DNA of 64,000 nucleotides from Ramazzottius varieornatus (taxonomy: Eukaryota > Tardigrada > Eutardigrada > Parachela > Ramazzottiidae): assembly GCA_001949185.1 (NCBI GenBank), contig BDGG01000001.1, positions 1,670,263 to 1,734,262 of the forward strand, read 5' to 3'. Positions 24,401 through 35,925 of the stretch are shown piece by piece. Within the stretch, counting starts at the first letter, position 1, and each line of letters starts with the position of its first letter. The notes beneath the pieces were generated by a model, which did not search any database, was not told the origin of the DNA, and saw nothing but the letters and a program-made list of their open reading frames with translations. The position numbers and the translations under genes are program-made.

Positions 24401-27400
24401 TCCGGCGCCAGTCCATCTTGCAGCAGACACTTACACACCTCAATGCCCTTCAGCTGAGCAAAGTCGTACCTATTCCTCCTTTCCCTCACCGCCAGCCACA
24501 CAGCACTGGCAGCTTGTGCAGCCGACACCACCAGCACCTCTTCCGGCCATTTTCTCTTATGTTTCTTATAGTAATTATAAAACCAGTACGTGTCCGCACT
24601 GGCGTCCTGCGGGCTCCTCATCACGCCAATCAGCGCCCTCAAGCCATCCTCCCTTCCTACCACCAGCCGGTTCTCCGGTACGATTTCTTGCAGCTGCGTC
24701 AGACAGACCGCGGCGGCTGTCTGCACTTCTACGAAGCGGGACTTGAGAGCTTTGATGATGGCGCGGATACCTTCGAAGAAGCTGATCTGGCGGAGAGTGA
24801 ACTTGCAGCGGGACAGACGGGTCAGGAGCTCGAGGACTTCGAACTTTTGTCGACCGTAAGGTTTCCCGCTCACTTCGCACATGTTCAGCGCCACTTCAAC
24901 CACGGGGAACTGATGGTAGACTGGAGCGTTGATCTCGCGGTAAAAGTTGAAGGTGTCGTCGATCATCACTGCAACGATACAAATGGCAGTCCATTTCTCC
25001 CACGATCAAGTAACGCGCTTTCTGAAGTCAACCGGTGATGAACCAAAGTCTTAAAAATTCATGTGGACAGAATCATATCCAGAATGTAGACTAGACTAAA
25101 TTTTCAAATACGTTATTCAAAAAGCGAAGTTAATCAAACTACTGTAAATTCGATCTGAAAACTTTAATTTAGACGGGAAGGCCAGCGAACGGGAAGGCCG
25201 GCAATGAGCAAGAGCACTATCTTGATTGGCGCATCCTTCCGGCCATTAACAACAGAAACGTGCGCCACTTGAGACAACGATCCTGTACGTTTCGTTGCCT
25301 CTCGATCAATTTGATATACTTTGGATTTATTCTGTCACGAGAAATCGTAACAGAAATACTGAAATACTGTCAGCGGAGATCCGCCCGGAGAAACAGTTTG
25401 CTTTGCAAAGTACTGCTTTCTTGATTACCTCACGTACATGCAGCCGCCGTGACGCTGGCCGGGCACCCCCATCGAAGCATCCTGTGTATCCGGAAAACCG
25501 TCCAGTAAATCGGGTTCTTCTTCGCTTCGTCAGCATATGCCGGCACAAGCCCCAACATCAGTTTAGTCTTCGGGTCGTAGGGGAAGTCCTCTGGGTAGAT
25601 GTCTGGCTCGTTCGGCTTCAGCTGTGCCAACGACAGTTGCTTGCTCTCCTGCAGTTCCATCGGTTCGTTACCCATCTGCTTCCGAGACATAAACTGCAAA
25701 CGCTTCTCTTCCTCGTTGTGGGGGTTGGTCAGTGCTTTGGGAGGGAAAAGTTCGTCTTTGCGGGCGGCAGTCTTGTAGAGCATTTTGTTGGCGGCATGCT
25801 GGTACTTGTCGACTTGACGCAGTCTCGTCCAGAAGCCGGCTTTGCGGTGGATGATCGGGTTGGATTGGAGGTGGTCTTTGAAGAGAAACTTTTGATTCTT
25901 GTCCATCGTCACGTACCTACCAAACAACCCGCCATTATTTTTCATCGTTACGTTGAAGACATTTTATTCGGGAAGATTATTTTTCAAGACAAACTTGCGA
26001 GGAGCTACCACGGTGCGGACTAGCTTCATCTGTTCATTCGTCACGTTTTCTCGTAGAATCTCCTGGTTTGTTGTATACCGGAAAGACCTGCGAAATATAC
26101 GTAAGGTTAACAGTGAAAACATGCGCGACAAGAAAGAATCGTGGAAAATTTCAAGTGGAAATGTAACGTAAGTACGAAGCTATCAGCCACAGAAAACCGA
26201 AGAAATGACATTGTACTTCCCTGCCCGGCCTTAAAAAAGTATTCGAAAAACAAACCGGTCTGGGGAATTTTTTTTCTTACGCTCGGGTGAAGTGCTCCTT
26301 GAAATACTGGTCATGGTGGCTCAACCAGGCCACGATGGTGGGGATATTTGTGTCGGGTGGAGTGCCAAAATCGTCGGCGTCTTGAAGTAACCCATTGCGG
26401 TAGATGCCGGTAACGTTGATGGTCAAGCAGTAGTCCGTGTCGTCATGGGTAGTGACCACGACGTAAGCCACATCACCAAAGACTTGCCGATGCAGCGGTG
26501 CACACCAGCCCCAGTCGGCGGACTCTCGCAAGAAGCGCGCACCCTTCAGTGGCGCGTCCTCCTCGAACCCGGCCATCTCTTCCAACATGTTCACCTCGCG
26601 GTAAGGCAAGTTTGGGTCCAGATACGACTTGTCGTCAAAGTTCATGAACATTCGACGATAGAGGTAGAAGAGGTCAAACTGTTGGAGGAGCATGTAGAGG
26701 CGCTGGTGGGACCGAGGCTCCAGTTCCTCGTTCTCCATATCGAACAATACCTCTAAAACCAACAAGAATATCAGCCTGATAGGTAAAGTATCAGGAAACT
26801 ATCGTAGCAAGTGGATTTTGTGATGACAATGGCTGGCTTAAAATTGAATACTACTAGCAAGTGGTCCTGACCACTGGAAAGGCCGAGCGCGCGCGAGGAA
26901 CAAGTAGCCGTAGCACATTTTTACAAATGTCCGTCGCCCAGGTCAACTGACCCACGGTTCTACACTCTGATGACTTTTGGTTATGCCACTAGCCCATAAA
27001 GTCGTGGCGGTCTTCTGACTCGTGTCCGCGAACCGCCACGACGGACTGCGTACTAAAACGACGGCGAACAAAAATTTCCACGTGCCCGGATCAACTGGCG
27101 CGCCGTTTTTCATCATTGTGTTTGCGATATCTAAAAGCTTTATCGTTTTCCTCCTCCATTGAGTTTTGACAGGCTTAAAAGGGCCTCGCTTTGCTCGGCC
27201 TCATAAATGGAACCTACTATAGGACGTTCTGTAAAGTTCAGAAGAACTGTGGGAGTCGCCCAATTTTTTTTTCTCATGAAGGATGAACTTTACACTTTTC
27301 CACCTACACCAAGCACGCATATAACATATGCATATATTATTGAGTTTTATCCCACAGTGGACTTGGATGACTTTTGACTTACTGCTGACAGCTTCCAGCA

Positions 27401-27902
27401 TGTCTTCGTCAGGTATGTCCGATACATCGTACCGCTTGCCGAATATGCGACTGACGGGATCAGGATGGAAGTACAGGACACTGGCAATCTCCATATCCCA
27501 TGTCTTCTTCGTCAGCGAGATGACAATGGCCAACTGGCGCATATTGCGCACCGTAAAGCGCCGCCTGTCTTGATCATCATGATCGAACTCTAGATGGTAC
27601 GAACCGTCCTCGTACTTCTCCTGGCTGTAAAAGCCCTCGGGAGCCCGGTTGACATATCCGTACACTTTGGACGAATCCCATAAGGAAGTATACCGGTAAG
27701 CAAGCAAATCTTCCTCGTACACCAAAGTATTCCAGATGAGCGGCTCGGAGAACTGTAGTACAGATTCGTCAGGAAAGTCAGTGGGGAAGCCGGTAACAAA
27801 ATCAGCGACGATCTCGTAAAATTCATTGATGAAGGGCGGATCGACAAAATAGCGCTTCTCTTCGGGAACTACTGCCCATAAACGGGCGTAAGTATTGCCC
27901 AT
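21476..27902 (-). CDS. Large armadillo-repeat protein, unnamed
   Basis: Nine exons on the minus strand keep phase: 27902-27383, 26752-26281, 26087-25995, 25916-25438, 24968-24366, 24106-23576, 23340-23022, 22645-22196 and 21922-21476 (about 1,300 residues). The N-terminal third (from MGNTYARLWAVVPEEKRYF) is a globular, aromatic-rich region with no domain I can name. Residues from about 520 onward are armadillo-like helices (EVLELLTRLSRC; ALKSRFVEVQTAAAVCLTQL; RLLDSNDNRVNDAVLHLVCL; VARLLWHRDAEVEMNALTAL). The C-terminus is charged and proline-rich (PPVPPSPANLEED), ending WWDDEFNEDTYGLFNRRT. A ciliary or scaffold role is only a guess. Introns hold several GTGGCGCAC hairpins and one GGCCGAGC element. 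Exons 6-8 were copied, inverted, to 14.46-15.70 kb. Confidence 0.8.
22708..22885. repeat. Two adjacent GTGGCGCAC hairpins (armadillo gene intron 7)
   Basis: First core CTCAAGTGGCGCACGC..GCGTGCGCTACTTGG (22719-22770); second core CTAAGTGGCGCAGGC..GTGTGCGCCATGTGGG (22798-22851), outer TGTTCGAGTTCGTC. Absent from the duplicate copy at 15.05-15.23 kb, which holds a different single hairpin. Confidence 0.7.
23360..23555. repeat. Compound GTGGCGCAC hairpin (armadillo gene intron 6)
   Basis: Reverse-complement counterpart of 14519-14711: CCCAAGTGGCGCACGC..GTGCGCCACTT and CCAAGTGGCGCATTTTC with outer CTGGTCGAGTTTG. Confidence 0.75.
25180..25312. repeat. Decayed GTGGCGCAC hairpin (armadillo gene intron 4)
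   Basis: The right core ACGTGCGCCACTTGAG is intact; the left partner is reduced to TTGGCGCATC. Nearby duplicated GAAGGCC words. Confidence 0.45.
26860..27212. mobile_element. Inverted-repeat element, GGCCGAGC-end family (copy 2)
   Basis: Left end AGTGGTCCTGACCACTGG then AAAGGCCGAGC; right end CTCGCTTTGCTCGGCCTCATAAA. It shares both ends and the subterminal TCCATTGAG..GACAGGCTTA with copy 1 at 8.58-8.80 kb. It lies in the first intron of the armadillo gene. Confidence 0.65.
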
Positions 27903-28261
27903 TCAAATGAAAACACCGCGGACTCTACAACGAATCAATCCGAGCCGCAAAGCTCGAATCAATCAATCGAACATCAAGCAGAAGCTGCAGATGGACAGAC
28001 AGCTTACAAGCAACATCACTTGGTAACGCTAGAATATAACTATTCGGCCATACACCAGCTAGCTATGCTAATCTTTCTTGACGCTTCCGTTTACGCTCAA
28101 CAAACAGAACAAGGTCCACTTCTTGCAAACCGTCAGCATGGAGAAATTGTAGAAGAAAGTTGCTATCCGCCTTTTCAGTATTCGCGACCCACAATGCATT
28201 TCACACAAACGTCCACAGCGCGTACGGACCAAAAACAGAAGAGGTCTGATCGTTCGATTTT

Positions 28262-29248
28262 TTACATGCTGAGCTCGGTTTCTGAAGCGTAAGGATCTTC
28301 AGTCAAACACAGCCGGAAGTACCTTTCCTGCATGAAATTCACATCATTTTTGATGTTCTGTAACTTGGAAGTCAGTAGCGCAATATCAGACTTGATCAGT
28401 TCCTTCTCAAATGTCACCGGCTCATATTTCAAATTACGAATCTGCCAGCGAAGTAACTGCAGCAGTTTCATCCGCGAACCCTTCTTGGTCAAGTCCGCTT
28501 GCATCACTTCCTTCTGCCTTGCCATCTCCGCAGTCTCCCCCCCATGCAAACTCTCGAAACATTCCTTGGATACCCGTTGGTCCTCCATCAGCAACTGCAT
28601 CTTCTTCCGGTCTTGCTCAAAGCCAACCCGCGCGTAGTACTTCAGCTTCTCTGTTTCTACCTCGATCTGTTTGACATACGCCTCCAAATCCTCAATGACC
28701 ACCTTCTGTTTCTGCCTACTTTCCTCCAGCTCTTTGTAGCATTTCTGAGCGCCTATATGAGCCTTGTGTAGCCACTGCCTCGTCTCGATCCTCTTCCTGG
28801 CTTCCTTGCCCAACTGTTCGTCAGCTTCCTCAATCTGTTTGATCACGGTTTCGTTCAAGGCTTTTTGTTTCTCATAGAGGTCGGCTGCTTTCATAGCTTG
28901 AGCTTTCAGTTCGGCCCTCTCCCACTGGTCTTGCACCTGAACGCCCATAGTCAGCATGTGTAGCTTGATCTCATCATTGAGTCCTTTCCGATGTTGGCGA
29001 AGCATCAAGAGGGGGCTCACTTTTGGCACGGCACCTTTCGCGAGAGTGTCGAGAGCGTTGGCTGGTCTGCGGGAAGCCTTCTTCTCATGTTGATCGCCCC
29101 CTTCGTATGCATGTTGATCTTTCCAGCTATGCAAGACATCACCTAAGCGCTGTAGCCGCTCGGTCGATTCCTTCGAGGGTTCTTGCACGCGAGCTCGCAG
29201 ACAAGCATAGGCTGTAGGTGTTGGAGGTGGAAGGGTCACTGAGTCCAT
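28262..29248 (-). CDS. Coiled-coil protein, single exon, 328 residues
   Basis: Intact frame from ATG at 29248 to stop at 28262. After a Pro/Thr-rich start (MDSVTLPPPTPTAYACLRA) it is almost entirely charged helix (IKQIEEADEQLGKEARKRIE; EESRQKQKVVIEDLEAYVKQ; LLTSKLQNIKNDVNFMQERY), ending YASETELSM. It resembles axonemal or basal-body coiled-coil proteins in composition only; no family is recognised. It lies between the divergent ATPase gene and the convergent end of the codirectional armadillo gene start (358 bp spacer, nothing seen). Confidence 0.65.
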   Translation of the reverse strand: MDSVTLPPPTPTAYACLRARVQEPSKESTERLQRLGDVLHSWKDQHAYEGGDQHEKKASRRPANALDTLAKGAVPKVSPLLMLRQHRKGLNDEIKLHMLTMGVQVQDQWERAELKAQAMKAADLYEKQKALNETVIKQIEEADEQLGKEARKRIETRQWLHKAHIGAQKCYKELEESRQKQKVVIEDLEAYVKQIEVETEKLKYYARVGFEQDRKKMQLLMEDQRVSKECFESLHGGETAEMARQKEVMQADLTKKGSRMKLLQLLRWQIRNLKYEPVTFEKELIKSDIALLTSKLQNIKNDVNFMQERYFRLCLTEDPYASETELSM

Positions 29249-29855
29249 TTATATACCGAAGTATGGCGTATGACTGTTGAAAGCATACAACTGTCACGGT
29301 CGAAAAAACCCTTGGACGTAAAAGATTGTAGGAAAGGGAAAGAGAGGACCCCAATCGTGACAGCCAGTACGAGGTAGACATTCTCGTCGCTTGTACCCAC
29401 CATCACGAACTTACGTACACTGTACCCCGAATCAGAGGTACTCAGAAACCCAAGCATTTTAAAAATGATAATCTGCTCGAGCATTGCCCCGATGACATGT
29501 CCGATGCTCACTAATCAGGACAGCGAGGTCGTCGAGGACCTGTAGCTACCGCACTGTTTGTTTAGTACGCGACCCTCGCTATGGAAACCTCCATCAGGAA
29601 GTCATCCATATTTGCGAAAATGTACCCGTGTCTTTCGACTTTGCTAGCAGAGGCCCTGTACAGCTGACTGTGCTAAACAGGGCGTGTGTACTGCCTCGCA
29701 AGAATTAGCTCCGCAAAGCCTTTCCAATGGTCATATTTCATACAATCTAACGATATACCGACGTGCCTTCAATTACGTACTACCTACTCCACATCCTACC
29801 AAGCCTTCTGCCCACCTGACGGAGCGGGCAGGTAGAGACGTGCTCCTGTTGCTAC
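29249..29855. other. Spacer between divergent genes
   Basis: About 600 bp, probably holding promoters of the coiled-coil gene (minus) and the ATPase gene (plus). A minus-strand open stretch (29511-29236) has hydrophobic segments, but no partner or family was found. Confidence 0.35.
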
Positions 29856-31383
29856 ATGGGAGAAACACGGTCCGGCAAGCGATATGGCGCCGGCGACCCA
29901 CCCAGCAAAAAGCTCCATACTGGCGACAAAGCCGCCGCGCTGGAAAAGCTACCCAAGCTGACGGCCGGCGAGAAAAAGAAGCTGGCCAGAGCCATGGAAG
30001 ATATCTCACCAGCGAAAAAGTTCAATCGGGATGCCCTGCGGAAGAAACTAATGGTCAAACATCACATGGAGGAAACTGTTGTCAACTCTATCTTATCCAC
30101 CATCCTCCCCAATAGCGCCATTGCGCACGTCCGCTTCGATGATGTTATTGGCCAGGACGAAGCTGTCAAGTCCTTGCGGGAACGCGTGGTTTATCCTGCA
30201 TTGAACCCTGGTGTAAGATCTACCACCTAGATAAAGAGAAATTCCGTTATCCAGCTCGCCAGATGAACTACCTTCCTGACTAAAATTTGGTTTACAATTT
30301 CGTTTGCCTTAGAGTCTCACCTTGTCGTTCTTTCACTTCAGCTCTTCAAATGCCAGAAAGTTCTGAAGCCACCACGTGGGGTGCTAATGTTTGGCCCAAC
30401 CGGTAACGGAAAGACCTTGTTGGCCAAAGCCTGTGCTTCTCAAACTCATTACAACTTTATGAACGTCAGCGCATCCGCTTTGGTTTCCAAATGGGTGAGC
30501 GCTCTACTGTAGTTATCGTCTGCTGTTCGTTTGGGAAGGCGGATGCTGGAGAAAGGACGGTTCTGGTTACGTCATCGCGTGTTTGCAGGTTGGTGATAGC
30601 GAGAAACTTATCAAGCTGTTGTTTGAATGCGCCAAAGAAATTCAGCCAACGATTGTTTTCATCGGTAAGATTTGCTGTCTCATACTAGATCGAAACTGGA
30701 TGAAAAAGCGGAAAGTAACTTTTAAATTTATAGATGAGATTGATGCGATGCTTTCGCAGCGGACCAGCGCGGATCGCGAAGACACCCGTCGGTTCAAGAA
30801 CGAGTTCCTCGTCCATTTCGACGGAATGCTTTGTTCGACAGAAGACCGGGTACTAATACTAGGAGCAACTAACCTGCCTCAGTGTATCGACTCTGCAGCT
30901 TTACGGTAAGAGCTCTGGCGATGAGTGAGAAATGGCAGAACCGACCTGACGACTTCCGTCTTCCTCCTTGTAGGCGATTTGACTTGCGCATCTTTATGGG
31001 ACCTCCCGACTTGAACGCTCGTATCAAGATTCTCGAAACAATCTTGAAAGATCTCAAGAACAACTTCAATAGGGAAGACATCAGGACAGTTGCAAAAATT
31101 ACCGATAACTTCTCCGCGTCGGATTTGGGGACGATAGCGCGGAATGCAGCATGGCTTCCATTGGGAACTGTCGCTCAACATCTGATAGCGACCCTCCGCC
31201 CCGACGAGGTACGATGTATCTGTCTTCTTCTTCTTTGAATGAAGCCTAATACAAAATGCTTTTCAGATACCTGAAGTCACTGTAGAGCATTTCACCAAGG
31301 TGGTACAGGGCTTTATCCGATCCATGAACGACGAGGAGATGGAGGCTATGAATGCCTGGGCCAATCAGAACAAGCTCGGTTGA
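29856..31383 (+). CDS. Meiotic-clade AAA ATPase (spastin/fidgetin/katanin-like)
   Basis: Six exons: 29856-30212, 30342-30494, 30589-30664, 30734-30905, 30974-31208 and 31267-31383 (TGA). A ~85-residue Lys-rich N-terminus leads into VRFDDVIGQDEAVKSLRERV, Walker A GPTGNGKT, Walker B IVFIDEIDAM, the second region of homology GATNLPQCIDSAALRRF and a small helical lid (FSASDLGTIARNAA). It ends EEMEAMNAWANQNKLG. The family severs microtubules or remodels ESCRT-III. No MIT domain is visible, and the protein (~370 residues) is shorter than typical spastin or fidgetin. The name is left open because spastin, fidgetin-like and katanin p60 cannot be told apart by eye. A rearranged pseudogene copy lies at 15.9-17.1 kb. 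Confidence 0.85.
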
Positions 31384-32409
31384 TTGACACCGTTGTTGAT
31401 TTGTTTTGTCAGAAGAGATTCTTTGTTGTTTTGCGGTATTTCGTCCTCGTATCATTATATAGTAACTCCTGCAGTTCAGAGAACAAATCTCGTTAGTCAT
31501 CTTACGAACAAAACTCTGTGTACAGTGAAACAAAACTCACCGCAAATGACACAAGAGTAGAAGTGAATGGAATACTGTAAAATTCCCTTGCAGCTACAGC
31601 AAGAAAAGCAACGAAGTCCGAGCTCGCACAAAAGGGATGAAGGTCCGAAGGAAGGCATCAAGAAGAGAGACGACCATGGCGCAGCATCTGTTCGGGTACC
31701 AGCGTTGGACATGATCATGACTTCAGGAATCCTTCGCGAATAAGTTAACGGAAGATCCGAACAATGCGACTGTCCAGCTTTCCTCCAAACATACGCTACG
31801 TCACCAACCCGAAAGGTGTGAATACTCTGCTTGGTTCGTATTGTCTTGGGTACGATGTCTGACGTCACGCTTCACGATACGCTGGCTCCGACCACAACTC
31901 GAGAACTGGATCAAGTAATTCGCGACAAAAAAACCTTCTGGAGAGAGAGTTTTAATCAGTTGAGTTTTTTGGGGTTTAAAAGATGAAAAAGAAGGTTACA
32001 TTCCAGAGAGCTCGACGAAAAAACTAATTAAAGGCTCAAAAGATGAGATGACCAACCATAACTGGCGTATAGCGTTGGAAAAGGCCAAAAAGAGGAAAAT
32101 ATTGAAGCAGAAAAGAGGGCAAACTCATCTCGAGATAAAACTGCACGATGAACTAAGGACTCGCGAAATAAGAGAGCGAGCCATGCTTAAATAAACGAGT
32201 AATACGGTAAGAATACGAAACAAGAAGACAGCGTGAGGTAAAATTGCTCCTGAGGGAAAAAGGCTGAAAGCCCGGCTGAAATAGTTATACAAAAAACAGA
32301 TTCCACTGGCATTCGTACACACCGTTAATTAAAGTCTCGGATAAAAGTTTCGTACTCAAACCATGCGATAAAATAGGGTAAGAAAATGTAACACCAAAAA
32401 GCACGGAAC
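31384..32409. other. Convergent intergenic region, source of a duplicated block
   Basis: About 1 kb between the converging ATPase and CPEB stops. It holds both 3' UTRs and no gene. The part from about 32110 has a close direct copy at 17.35-17.64 kb. Confidence 0.6.
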
Positions 32410-35024
32410 CTAGAACTCTGAATCGTAGTTGGTGCGAGGGTTGCGCATCATCGGAGTGTGCTGCTTCATCTCCTCCGACGAATGCTGCCATTGCCAGCAC
32501 GTTCCGCAGTAGTACTGGAAGCATTCCATGTCACGACAGAAGAAGGGACCCACCTGAGCTTGGCAAGTGCTGCAGACCTGATCCTCCAGGAAGGGATCGA
32601 TTTGAATCTTCTTACTGAACTTCTGAGTGCGCAGCTCCACGAAAGCCGCGCGAATCGCCTTGATGTAGCTGTGAGTGCAGTTGAACACGACGCGTCCAGA
32701 GCCGATGGGGTACTTGTGCTTGTCTGTAAAAGAAAAGAAGTCAAATTAGAACCATGAAGAACCAACAACGGCTCCAAACAATTCCAACGTCGAAAGTCAG
32801 CTGGAACCGTAACATTGAAACCCGGTTACAAGAAAGTACGGCGGTTATCGCGTACCAGCGCATCTTGCGCCACGCAGACTGGTCACTTCAGTACGCAGCT
32901 TCGCATTCGCCAACGTCCGATAGTCTGATCGACAACGCATCGAGCCGTAATTAACAACTGACACTGAGGCTCCGACCTGACCGATATGCAGCTTCGGTGG
33001 CACGGTACTGGTTCCGGTAACACCGCTATAATCGGCGGCGAAACTTCCTCCTGAATTTTCTAACTCCCGGTCTACGAATCTTTCAAAAGACAAAGGCCTT
33101 ACCGGTATCGATGTTTGCCGCGACGACGCCTCCGAAGAGATCGTCCATGATGCGAGCCAATCCTTCCGCGTTCAGCATCCCGTGCAGGCTGCCCACGAAG
33201 ACAGTCTTGGTCCCGAAAGCCGAGATGCAGCCATTGCGGACAAAGGTAGAGTCCGCCAGCTGCCAAGGGATCACCTGGACATCCTTGCGACGCATGCGGC
33301 TGCTGCACACTTTGTAGTAGTAGTTCCGCGAGTTGCCGACGCTCTGATCCAACGTGCATGCCGCCAGCAACGCTCGAACCGAGCGCTCGTTGTCGAAGAT
33401 GATGTAGAGATATCCTGCAAGGAGAAAAGCGTTCCGATCACAGACGAAGCCAACGACGAACAGCCCATCTCACATATCCAATGCAGAAATCCCGCTGGGA
33501 TTTCTTCCGTTTCGCTTCTTTCAAAGATTCTCAAATAAATGTGGCGTGGGGAATGGACTGAACGTGATTCTCATCAAGTAGCGCACTGATCTATTGTTTT
33601 TGGCAGAGTTTGTGCGCCACTCGGGAAAAAGATTATGTTCAAGGTCACGAGCCGACCTCCAAGTCGCAACAGAAAGCCAGACTACATCTAGTCAGAGCAG
33701 TACCTTTGGAGTTGCGTCCCGCAAAGTCGATATGGGTGGAAGGCCATTCGACTTTGAGCGGACCAAATCGACGGAAGGCTTCGTTGAGGTTGGCTTCCGT
33801 GATGTCCCAAGGAACTCCACCAAGGAAAACCTGTACAAGACGCAAGATCAGCCACAATAATGCAAAGAGAAGGTGGAGAGGCTTGGGAGACTTTACGTTT
33901 CTTACCTTGCAAGAGTAAGCCAAACCTTTAGAGTTGCGAGCTGGCAGAAGTCCACTCCACACGACGCTGGGCACGCAGATGGATGCAGCCAGCCGATAAG
34001 CTTGAGCCTGGCGTTCCACCGTTCCTCCGTTGGTCCAGCGGTTATCCTCGGCCAAGACGGGAGTGCTCTGCGCCACAGCAGCAGCAGCCAACGAAGCAGA
34101 AGAGCGTTTCTGGACGCGGACAAACTCCGAGACGACGGGAGAACCACTGGAGCCGTTGCAGCAGGACATGGACGAGCCGGAAGTCGAGCCGTTTCCGCAT
34201 TGGTGTGCCTGTACACCGCCACCGCTGTTGCACTGGTGTCCGACTCCGCCTTCTGCGCTGCACCCGCCACCACGGCACTGCCCGCCACCGCCACTGTTGG
34301 TGCTGCTGTTGAGCCCTGAGGTGTTCATGTGGTCGGGAACCATGCTATAGGCCTTGCCACTACTGGTGTAAGACTGAGTAGGCGAGTACTGCGCAGTGGG
34401 TAGGCGACGAGACATGAAGGGCTGGCTCGAACGACGTCCACCGGTTCCCACCTGACTTCCGTAGTCGCTGTTCATCGTGGAGGCGCAGTAGCGCTCGTAG
34501 GCTGTTCCGTCCATCTGGGTAGCTGGACGACTGTAGTCCGAGCAGGAGTTGAAGTCGGACGTGCGGCTGAGCGGAGTGGAGCAACGCTGGGGCTGAAAGG
34601 GCGCAGCCAGCTGACCGGACGCTTGCGACGTGATGAACTCTAGCTCGGAATCGCTTCCCTCCGTGGCACTTTCCATCTCACAGCTGGATAAGCTTGTCTG
34701 AACATCCAGCTTGCTCTGGGAACCTAGAGGAACACACACAGACCATCAGGATTTTTTTCCGCTAGGAAAAAAATAGAACTGATTTTCACAGGAAAGATTT
34801 CGTCTGGCATAAAAAATCGGCCGAAAATTCCTGTTGCACGATGCGGAACATTTTCCAACGGTAATGGGGACTATACCAGCTACGCTCTCCGTACCTGATG
34901 GAAGACGTGGCACGTACTGGAAGCTGTTTTGAGCGCGACGATCAGCGGAACTTCCGGTCACGAAAGCGTTCTCCTTGGCGTTCTCGGCCTGCAGATAGCG
35001 AGCGTACTGGGATTGGCTGTTCAT
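32410..35024 (-). CDS. CPEB1: Cytoplasmic polyadenylation element-binding protein (CPEB1 type)
   Basis: RNA-binding regulator of mRNA poly(A) tail length and translation. Exons: 35024-34895, 34723-33906, 33830-33704, 33414-33103 and 32723-32410 (TAG). A long Ser/Gly/Gln-rich N-terminus is followed by RRM1 starting [19 protein letters not shown], the linker [23 protein letters not shown]2 starting [19 protein letters not shown] and the ZZ-type zinc domain ([28 protein letters not shown]). Wording is closest to CPEB1 rather than CPEB2-4 in the interdomain linker and ZZ region. Intron 3 carries a GTGGCGCAC hairpin. The last ~70 bp of coding sequence plus the 3' flank are duplicated at 17.4-17.7 kb. 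Confidence 0.93.
33560..33660. repeat. GTGGCGCAC hairpin element (CPEB intron 3)
   Basis: Core ATCAAGTAGCGCACTG..TTTGTGCGCCACTCGGG, right edge GAGCCGACCTCC. Confidence 0.65.
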
Positions 35025-35925
35025 CTTGATGGGAAGAAGGAGCCTGGAACGACATAAAAGGGTAATACACAAAAACACGGGAAGCTTTAAAACCGGAATA
35101 TCGCAAAAGGGGCGAAGAGCGAGCAGGTAAAAGGAGGAAAACTTCTCGGAGCGATGGAAAAACAGCACTGACAGAAGCAGCTCTTACATCAACACGCGCA
35201 GGCTGTATTGCAACACCTACGCCTAGGCGTCAGATGTACGGAGCGTTTCGACCAATCACGACGTGGTCAATAGCTAGGAAGATTTTGTGACTGACTGGGA
35301 GCGCTAGCTCCACCTGCTGATCCACTGCCAAGTCCAGACTAGCGTGGCTAGCTGAGTCATGCGCGCCCTAGCGAGGTAGACTGCGAAGCTGGACCAGCTC
35401 TCTCTGCGCTCTCTCGCAAATCTCCTCCCTCGACCGAATGGCCGATCTTGACCTGGAGGACAGCCAGCCTGGGTTCTTTGTGCCAACCCGAAGATTATCT
35501 GATTTGTGAATGACCAGGATCTCTTGTGCGGCCGTGCAGCGTCAACGCAGCAACAATAAAATTCATAGGGACAAAAACAAAATCCATTGAACGAGTTTGT
35601 TCAGGTAAAATTTAATGAAATAAGCGAACGAAAGATTCAGGTTTCGCCTACAGTCGCTCGTAAGAATTTGAAATCATTTCCGGGCAGACTCCGGCAAACA
35701 TACTAGCGGAGAAAACAAAAAGCTCGAACCGGAAGTCCGTAAAGCCGTAATCTGGACTCGATCCCGAAGTCCGAACGGTGACGTCATTTTGTCCGGTAAA
35801 GTTCTCAATCAAATTAATGTCGAATCAAACTGTCAGAACAGGAATTTCTCATTTTAAATCAATTTGGCAATGCAAGAGAGCTCCATCGTATCCTCATCAT
35901 TCAAGGACCTAGCATCGTTAGATTC
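35025..35925. other. CPEB upstream region
   Basis: 900 bp with no supported gene; expected to hold the CPEB 5' UTR and promoter and the 3' UTR of the next gene's neighbourhood. A minus-strand open stretch (35486-35304) has no homology. Confidence 0.35.

Noticed and set aside
24418-25038. A 206-codon plus-strand frame over the armadillo exon 5
   Set aside because: It is antisense to an exon that splices in phase on both sides; its translation has no domain features.
25295-26023. A 242-codon plus-strand frame
   Set aside because: Antisense to armadillo exons 3-4; low-complexity Val/Leu/Arg composition.
28332-28771. Plus-strand open frames rich in Ser/Leu opposite the 28.3-29.2 kb coiled-coil gene
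   Set aside because: They are antisense shadows of a long, compositionally convincing coiled-coil frame and have no independent support.
33873-34350. Long plus-strand open frames in three phases over the CPEB N-terminal exon
   Set aside because: GC-rich Ser/Gly codon repeats keep antisense frames open by chance; the CPEB exon on the minus strand is in phase with the RRM exons.
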